A stretch of 64,000 nucleotides of DNA from Phycisphaerae bacterium (GTDB lineage Bacteria; Planctomycetota; Phycisphaerae; Sedimentisphaerales; Anaerobacaceae): positions 110,187 to 174,186 of the forward strand of contig JAAYBV010000065.1 of NCBI GenBank assembly GCA_012744475.1. The letters run 5' to 3'. This document shows positions 59,804 to 64,000 of this stretch, in pieces. Positions within the stretch are counted from its first letter, which is position 1, and every line of letters starts with the position of its first letter. The notes under the pieces are model-generated. The model saw nothing but the letters and a program-made list of their open reading frames with translations. It did no database searches and was not told the origin of the DNA. Both the position numbers and the translations under genes were made by a program.

Positions 59804-60838
59804 CTATCCGATTCCCTGATCGTCGATCAGGCGGTTATAGACGCTCACCGGATTGGCGATATCCGGCAGACACGCCGCAACACACCGGCCGCAGCCCACA
59901 CAGGCAATCTGACCGCCGATCTTGGACGGCACATACTTCGCCTTTCGGTACAGGCGATGCCGGAATCGATCCGACCGCTGGTTCCGGAACTCATGCTCCC
60001 CCGCCACCTTCGTAAAGCCGTTCAGGAGGCATCCATCCCAGGCCCGTTCCCGTTTGCCCGTCTGGAGGTCCCAATTCACGTCATCCTGGACGTTGAAGCA
60101 GTAGCACGTCGGGCAGACCTGATTGCACGATCCACAGGCGAAGCAGGTCCGCGCCCGCTCTTCCCAGACGGGATGGTCATACGCCTTGTCCAGCAATCTC
60201 GGCAAATAGGCCGGATCGCACTTGAGCTCGTGGCGATTGAGCCCCTTCTTGTTCTTGGCCCACACCGACTCGCGGCTCTTCAGGGCCGCGTCGTCGGCCG
60301 TAACGCCCTTCATGCCGGCCAGCAGCTTCTCGCCCTTGGGCGTCCCCGACTCGGCTACATAGGCGTTGCCAATATCGGTCAGAAGTACATCGTACCCTCC
60401 TCGCACGACCGCGGTGCCCATGGACGAGGCGAACACGTTTTCCGACGGCTTGACCACATCGCAGGCGATGATCGTGGCGTTGTTGCGCCGCTTCATGTAG
60501 TGCGCATCGTAATTGTCCTGTTGGAAAAGCTCATCCATCTGATTGATCGCGACCATGTCGTACGGGTGGACCCCCAGCAGAACGAACGGCTCGTCCTCAT
60601 ACGCCGACCTGTAGGCCCCGCCGATCTCGAACGTCATCAGCACTTCCGTGGGAGGCAAGAAGTACTTCTTGGGCGGCTGGAGTGTCACATCGTAGTCCAG
60701 TCGCAGGTTCTTCGCCGACTCCAGGGGCGCAAAGTCGAAGCGATCGCCTTTGGCCTGGACTCCAATGACGCTGGTCTTGGCGATCAGCGCATCCACAAAC
60801 ACGGCAAAATCGTCCTTTGCAATCTTCTTCACACTCAT
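59804..60838 (-). CDS. Hydrogenase Fe-S subunit (HydB/beta-like)
   Basis: 344 residues. The first 220 residues form a domain of the sulfhydrogenase beta/anaerobic sulfite reductase A type (LRLDYDVTLQPPKKYFLPPTEVLM, VLLGVHPYDMVAI). Two ferredoxin-like clusters follow: CFACGSCNQVCPTCYC with RARTC before it, and CVGCGRCVAACLPDIANPVSVY. This subunit passes electrons between the small subunit and the flavoprotein. It opens the structural part of the operon, 100 bases after rex; no separate promoter or operator was seen in the gap. Confidence 0.92.
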   Translation of the reverse strand: MSVKKIAKDDFAVFVDALIAKTSVIGVQAKGDRFDFAPLESAKNLRLDYDVTLQPPKKYFLPPTEVLMTFEIGGAYRSAYEDEPFVLLGVHPYDMVAINQMDELFQQDNYDAHYMKRRNNATIIACDVVKPSENVFASSMGTAVVRGGYDVLLTDIGNAYVAESGTPKGEKLLAGMKGVTADDAALKSRESVWAKNKKGLNRHELKCDPAYLPRLLDKAYDHPVWEERARTCFACGSCNQVCPTCYCFNVQDDVNWDLQTGKRERAWDGCLLNGFTKVAGEHEFRNQRSDRFRHRLYRKAKYVPSKIGGQIACVGCGRCVAACLPDIANPVSVYNRLIDDQGIG

Positions 60839-60938
60839 CGCACAATCCCGGCTCCAAAAGCCTCAAAAACGGTTCTCAACGATGTCCGACGCCACGCCGT
60901 CTCTCGTCGGACCCGATCGGTGTTCCGGACCGCTTCGG

Positions 60939-61562
60939 TCAGCTGACCGGCATGTAGTACGGCAGCCGGGCCAGCTCCATGGCGATATCCAACGTAATGA
61001 CTTTGACTCGTTTGGGGGCCTCGACCTTGCACGGGGCGAAATTCAGGACCCCCTTGATCCCGGCGGCAACGAGCCGATCTACGGTCTGCTGCGCGACTTG
61101 ACGTGGCACCGCCACAATGGCCAGGAAGATGCTTCGCTGCACCAGCGAGTCGATGCCTGACACATCTTCGATTTCGACGCCGCTAATCGTGCGGCCGATC
61201 TTCTGCGGATCGATGTCGAAGGCGGCGACGATGTCCAACCCGTACGCGCCAAAGCCCGGGTACGCCAGCAGGGCCGACCCCAGATCCCCTACCCCGACCA
61301 ACGCCGCTCTCTTGATGACGTCCAGACGCAGGATCTTCTGGATCTCTCTGGCCAGCTTACCGATGTTGTAGCCCACCCCAGGGGTACCGAAGTCGCCGAA
61401 GTACGAGAAATCCTTGCGAATCTGCCACGAATGGACCCCCACCGAGGCGGCCAGCGACTGGCTGGAGATGTGTTCGTTGCCCTTTTCCGCCGAGAACATC
61501 AGCCCTCGCAGGTAGATTGGCAACCGCCGAACGGTCTCGTCAGGAATCTTGTGATACCTCAT
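60939..61562 (-). CDS. rex: Redox-sensing transcriptional repressor Rex
   Basis: 207 residues. The N-terminal winged helix (LAASVGVHSWQIRKDFSYFG, the usual Rex VNSAQVRKDLSYFG-like stretch) is followed by a Rossmann domain with NAD-binding AALVGVGDLGSALL and DIVAAFDIDPQKIG, and a C-terminal swapped helix. Rex binds DNA when NADH is low and releases it when NADH rises. A matching operator sits just upstream at 61587-61604, on top of the transcription start. The gene heads the hydrogenase block, so it likely controls both itself and hydB to the protease. Confidence 0.95.
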   Translation of the reverse strand: MRYHKIPDETVRRLPIYLRGLMFSAEKGNEHISSQSLAASVGVHSWQIRKDFSYFGDFGTPGVGYNIGKLAREIQKILRLDVIKRAALVGVGDLGSALLAYPGFGAYGLDIVAAFDIDPQKIGRTISGVEIEDVSGIDSLVQRSIFLAIVAVPRQVAQQTVDRLVAAGIKGVLNFAPCKVEAPKRVKVITLDIAMELARLPYYMPVS

Positions 61563-61586
61563 GCGAACGCCACGACGAGTTAGTGC

Positions 61587-61604
61587 TTGTGCTCACATTC
61601 ACAA
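61587..61604 (-). promoter_or_regulatory. Rex operator
   Basis: TTGTGAATGTGAGCACAA on the minus strand, 18 bases, against the Rex consensus TTGTGAAnnnnTTCACAA: left half 7 of 7, right half 5 of 7. It covers about +6 to +23 of the predicted transcript. Confidence 0.85.
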
Positions 61605-61617
61605 ACTTGAAGGCAAG

Positions 61618-61647
61618 ACTATACCGCATCAGCATCCCCCCTGTCAA
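61618..61647 (-). promoter_or_regulatory. Predicted sigma-70 promoter for rex-hydrogenase operon
   Basis: TTGACA (-35, perfect) and TATAGT (-10) with an 18-base spacer on the minus strand. The Rex operator begins 13 bases after the -10, the position expected for repression by blocking the transcription start. Confidence 0.75.
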
Positions 61648-61869
61648 GCACTGCCGGACGACTTTGTCATGGGCCCGTCACATCATCCCGCGCAAGTTCT
61701 TTGTGGCGCGGCGGTTATCCTGCCACAAGACAGGAACCGAAAATCTTGTCGGACGATTCAACCAGCCTGCTCTGCTCGCAGGTTGGCTACGCGCGTCCCG
61801 TCGCGACAATCCCGCTGGATCGTACAAATCTGCTGTCGGATCGGCCAGACGAAGCCGTCGCAGTCGCGA

Positions 61870-62244
61870 TCAATCCCCCGTCAGGGGACGGACTTTCTCG
61901 ACTCTGAAGTGCACCAGGAACTTCAAGGCATCCCCAGGGTCGTGGCCCTTGCGCGCTCCGCGGCGAACGGCTTCGATACGCGCCGGGTCCGTCTCCTCGT
62001 GCGTCCTGGTCAGATAGAGCCGTTTGCCTTTGTACCCCTTGCCGCCCTCGACAAACAGGTACGCCGCATGGGGGTTCGCCACGATGTTGTTGTGGCTGGT
62101 CCGATCGCTCATGATCAGAGCCACCGATTCATCGTCTGCCACGTGAGGCCGGGCATAGATGGCCAGATCAACCCTGCCCTCGGCGTCCGCGGTGCCCAAC
62201 ACGCCTATGCCTTCGGTACTCTCGAAGTAGTCATGCAGATTCAT
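61870..62244 (-). CDS. Pyridoxamine 5'-phosphate oxidase-like protein
   Basis: 124 residues, split-barrel flavin-binding fold. Pattern: IGVLGTADAEGRVDLAIYARPHV, LIMSDRTSHNNIVANPHAAYLFVEGG and KGKRLYLTRTHEE. Such small PNPOx-like proteins bind FMN or F420 and have diverse or unknown reactions. It ends at an LTGD tail. The gene lies 4 bases after the TIGR01777 gene, in a tight three-gene operon with the photolyase. Confidence 0.85.
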   Translation of the reverse strand: MNLHDYFESTEGIGVLGTADAEGRVDLAIYARPHVADDESVALIMSDRTSHNNIVANPHAAYLFVEGGKGYKGKRLYLTRTHEETDPARIEAVRRGARKGHDPGDALKFLVHFRVEKVRPLTGD

Positions 62245-62248
62245 GCTG

Positions 62249-63169
62249 TCATCCTCGAATGATGTCTGTCAGTGCGGCAGCAGCGTCGCGGTGCCTGAAT
62301 TCGAAACCCACCTCGGCCAGGCGTTTGGGAACCACCCTCTGGCCTCCCAGGAGCACCTCATCGGCCATCTGCCCGAAGGCCAGCCGCAACACGAAGCCAG
62401 GGACAGCCGTCCAGGCGAACCGTCCCATAACCTTGCCCAAAGCCTTGCAGAATTCCTTCATCGTCACCGGCTCAGGAGCAGTCACGTTGAAGACACCCTG
62501 CGCGCCGGGGTTCTCAATGAGGAACCGAATCGCCCGGACCTCATCCTGAAGGCTGATCCATGCGAACCACTGCCTGCCCGTGCCCATGTGCCCGCCGAGA
62601 TGAAGACGAAAAGGCCGCATCAGCTTTGGCAGGGCCCCGCCTTCTGTCCCCAGCACGACTCCGGTACGCAGGACGACTCGTCGAACACTGAACCGCTCCA
62701 CTCTCTCGGCGATCATCTCCACTCTGCGGCAGACCTCCGCCAGCAGCCCCGTGCCGGGGGCCGAATCCTCGTCCAGCACCCCATCGCCCCGCACCCCGTA
62801 AAAGCCGACGGCCGACGCCTGCACGAAGACCCTGGGCTTGTCCCGCGCCAGTTCGATCGCGTCGATGATGGCTCTGGCCGCATGCGTCCGGCTCTGTAGA
62901 ATGTCGGCCTTCTTCGCCCGGCTCCAGCGTCCCGAGCCGATGCTCTCGCCGGCCAGATTCACCGCCGCATCGGCGCCGTCGACCTCATGGGCCCACGGTC
63001 CCGTCGTGCGACCGTCCCACTCCACGACCTTCGCATAGGGCCCTACGATGCCGGTGGCCTTCTTGGCGTCGCGAGACAGAGCCACGAGGTCGTAGTCGCC
63101 GCAGAGATCGCGACACAGTGCCTGTCCGATAAAACCCGTTGCCCCTGCAATGACGATACGCTTGCTCAT
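62249..63169 (-). CDS. TIGR01777-type NAD-dependent epimerase-like protein (YfcH/SulA-like)
   Basis: 306 residues, short-chain-dehydrogenase/epimerase fold. N-terminal RIVIAGATGFIGQALCRDLC (NAD(P) loop GxxGxxG), then DAAVNLAGESIGSGRW, SAVGFYGVRGDGVLDEDS (active-site Tyr region) and the C-terminal DUF1731 part MKEFCKALGKVMGR with VLLGGQRVVPKRL. This length and motif set match the TIGR01777 family, called YfcH in E. coli; reaction unknown. It shares an operon with the photolyase, a frequent pairing in bacteria. Confidence 0.93.
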   Translation of the reverse strand: MSKRIVIAGATGFIGQALCRDLCGDYDLVALSRDAKKATGIVGPYAKVVEWDGRTTGPWAHEVDGADAAVNLAGESIGSGRWSRAKKADILQSRTHAARAIIDAIELARDKPRVFVQASAVGFYGVRGDGVLDEDSAPGTGLLAEVCRRVEMIAERVERFSVRRVVLRTGVVLGTEGGALPKLMRPFRLHLGGHMGTGRQWFAWISLQDEVRAIRFLIENPGAQGVFNVTAPEPVTMKEFCKALGKVMGRFAWTAVPGFVLRLAFGQMADEVLLGGQRVVPKRLAEVGFEFRHRDAAAALTDIIRG

Positions 63170-63174
63170 CCTCT

Positions 63175-64000
63175 CTACCGGCCCGTCTCGATGTGTTCCA
63201 CCTTGCGGACATAAGCGTCGGGGTCAAACTTCCGCTTGAGCCCGGCCGCGTTCATGTAGCGAACCTTGCCGAACACCGGCCGCTCGGCCCAGGCACGGTC
63301 ATGTTTACCGAAACACCAGGCCACGCCGGCATAGCCGTTCGGGTCCCGTCCGTCGAGCTCATACTTGTTGTTCAGGTGCAGCGCGATACGGAAGCCCTCT
63401 TCGGGACTCCTGCTCCACTCGAGCATCTTCTTGCCCCAGTACATTCTCATGTAGCCGTGCATTTTGCCGGTGAGCGTCATTTCCTTCTGTGCCGCGTTCC
63501 AGTACGGGTCGTGGGTCTTGGCGGTTTCGAATTCTTCCAGGCTGTACACATATTGGCGTCGGTCGCGGCGGTGGAAATCCAGCGTTCGCCTGACCCAGGG
63601 CGGCAGGCATTCGTAAGTGTCGTACTGGTGGTTGTAGTAAACGAAGTTGAAGCTCAGCTCCCGGCGGACGATCAGTTCCTCGAGAAACGCGCCCTTGCCT
63701 GGGCTCTGCATTTGGCTGACTGCCAAGGCGATCTGCAAGGGCGAGATTTGACCGAAGTGTAGATACGGACTGAGGTTGGATGTCCCATCGAGATTGGGAT
63801 CGTTCCGCCGGTCCGCGTAGCCGTCGAGTTTGCGACCGATGAAGTCATCGAGATGGCGTTTCGCCTGCTCGCCGCCTCCGGTCAGGCTCGGGGCCGGGCC
63901 GATGGATCGGTCGATTTTGAGCTGCGCGCTCACCTTGTCGATGTCGCGCAGATCGAGGCTCTCCAGGGACAAACCAAGCGAAGGGAAGCGGACCTTGCGA
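63175..64000 (-). CDS. phr: Class II deoxyribodipyrimidine photolyase (N-terminus cut by window edge)
   Basis: About 275 C-terminal residues are visible and the frame stays open to the edge. The FAD-binding domain of a class II CPD photolyase is seen: SNLSPYLHFGQISPLQIALAV, ELIVRRELSFNFVYYNHQYD, THDPYWNAAQKEMTLTGKMHGYMRMYWGKKMLEW and PNGYAGVAWCFGKHDRAW. The RRELSFNFVYYN and MHGYMRMYWGKK stretches are class II markers. The enzyme uses blue light to split cyclobutane pyrimidine dimers. Together with its neighbours it forms a tight three-gene unit (5-base gap). Confidence 0.93.
   Translation of the reverse strand, partial: RKVRFPSLGLSLESLDLRDIDKVSAQLKIDRSIGPAPSLTGGGEQAKRHLDDFIGRKLDGYADRRNDPNLDGTSNLSPYLHFGQISPLQIALAVSQMQSPGKGAFLEELIVRRELSFNFVYYNHQYDTYECLPPWVRRTLDFHRRDRRQYVYSLEEFETAKTHDPYWNAAQKEMTLTGKMHGYMRMYWGKKMLEWSRSPEEGFRIALHLNNKYELDGRDPNGYAGVAWCFGKHDRAWAERPVFGKVRYMNAAGLKRKFDPDAYVRKVEHIETGR

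Larger units (their letters stand above)
61563..61869. other. Rex-hydrogenase promoter region
   Basis: About 307 bases between the PNPOx-like stop and rex. It holds the promoter and Rex operator listed separately and one stem of about 9 bases (CCAGCCTGC/GCAGGTTGG, near 61764-61788) that could end the upstream operon; no T-run was seen. No gene is visible. Confidence 0.6.

Noticed and set aside
1-64000. CRISPR arrays, tRNA, rRNA, insertion sequences
   Set aside because: Intergenic regions were read for regular spaced repeats, cloverleaf-like stems and transposase motifs; none was convincing.

Overview
The window looks like a chromosomal segment of an anaerobic or facultatively anaerobic Planctomycetota bacterium, probably class Phycisphaerae (Sedimentisphaerales-like). 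This is an inference from gene content: DUF1573 and DUF1080 proteins, PQQ-type propellers, giant secreted LTD/CotH proteins, heparinase and fucosidase genes, SpoVG with a zinc-ribbon insert, a complete type II secretion (Gsp) operon and a group 3b-like NiFe hydrogenase. The DNA is GC-rich and densely coding, and no rRNA, tRNA, CRISPR array or insertion sequence was seen.

Layout. 1-3.4 kb: an AMMECR1 protein (cut by the left edge), a YqaA-type membrane protein, divergently promoted ispE followed by spoVG, and a small FlgM-like gene. 3.4-20 kb: one long minus-strand block that reads, in transcription order, DUF1573 lipoprotein, tetraheme cytochrome fusion, then gspC-D-E-F-G-H-I-J-K-L-M in the canonical Gsp order, ending at a hairpin. 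20-28.5 kb: plus-strand housekeeping genes: rpmE-prfA, a P-loop/deoxyribosyltransferase-like fusion, a MNT/HEPN toxin-antitoxin pair, deoC, a DUF6504-like gene, a 5'-truncated pabB, pabC-like aminotransferase, nif3-like and scpB (the last three overlap by 4 bases each).

28.5-37 kb: glycan use. A minus-strand set (heparinase II/III-like lyase, esterase, TauE/SafE permease) and a plus-strand set (nagB, nagA, GH95 fucosidase) diverge from a shared intergenic region with a good promoter on each strand. 37-55 kb: secreted proteins: a small protein with three exact-length 19-residue repeats, two tandem giant paralogues (2441 and about 1941 residues) with lamin-tail (LTD), CotH-kinase and right-handed beta-helix regions, a PQQ-propeller protein with an all-helical C-terminal half, and a DUF1080 protein. 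The Gsp system encoded nearby is a plausible export route, but nothing in the sequence proves the link.

55-64 kb: an uncharacterised gene, a single-domain response regulator, then a hydrogenase operon read right to left: rex, hydB-like Fe-S subunit, hydG-like FAD/NAD(P) subunit, small subunit, large subunit, maturation protease. A near-consensus promoter followed immediately by a near-consensus Rex operator lies upstream of rex, so the operon is probably autoregulated by the NADH/NAD ratio. The window ends with a tight trio: class II photolyase (cut by the right edge), TIGR01777 epimerase-like protein and a pyridoxamine-phosphate-oxidase-like protein.
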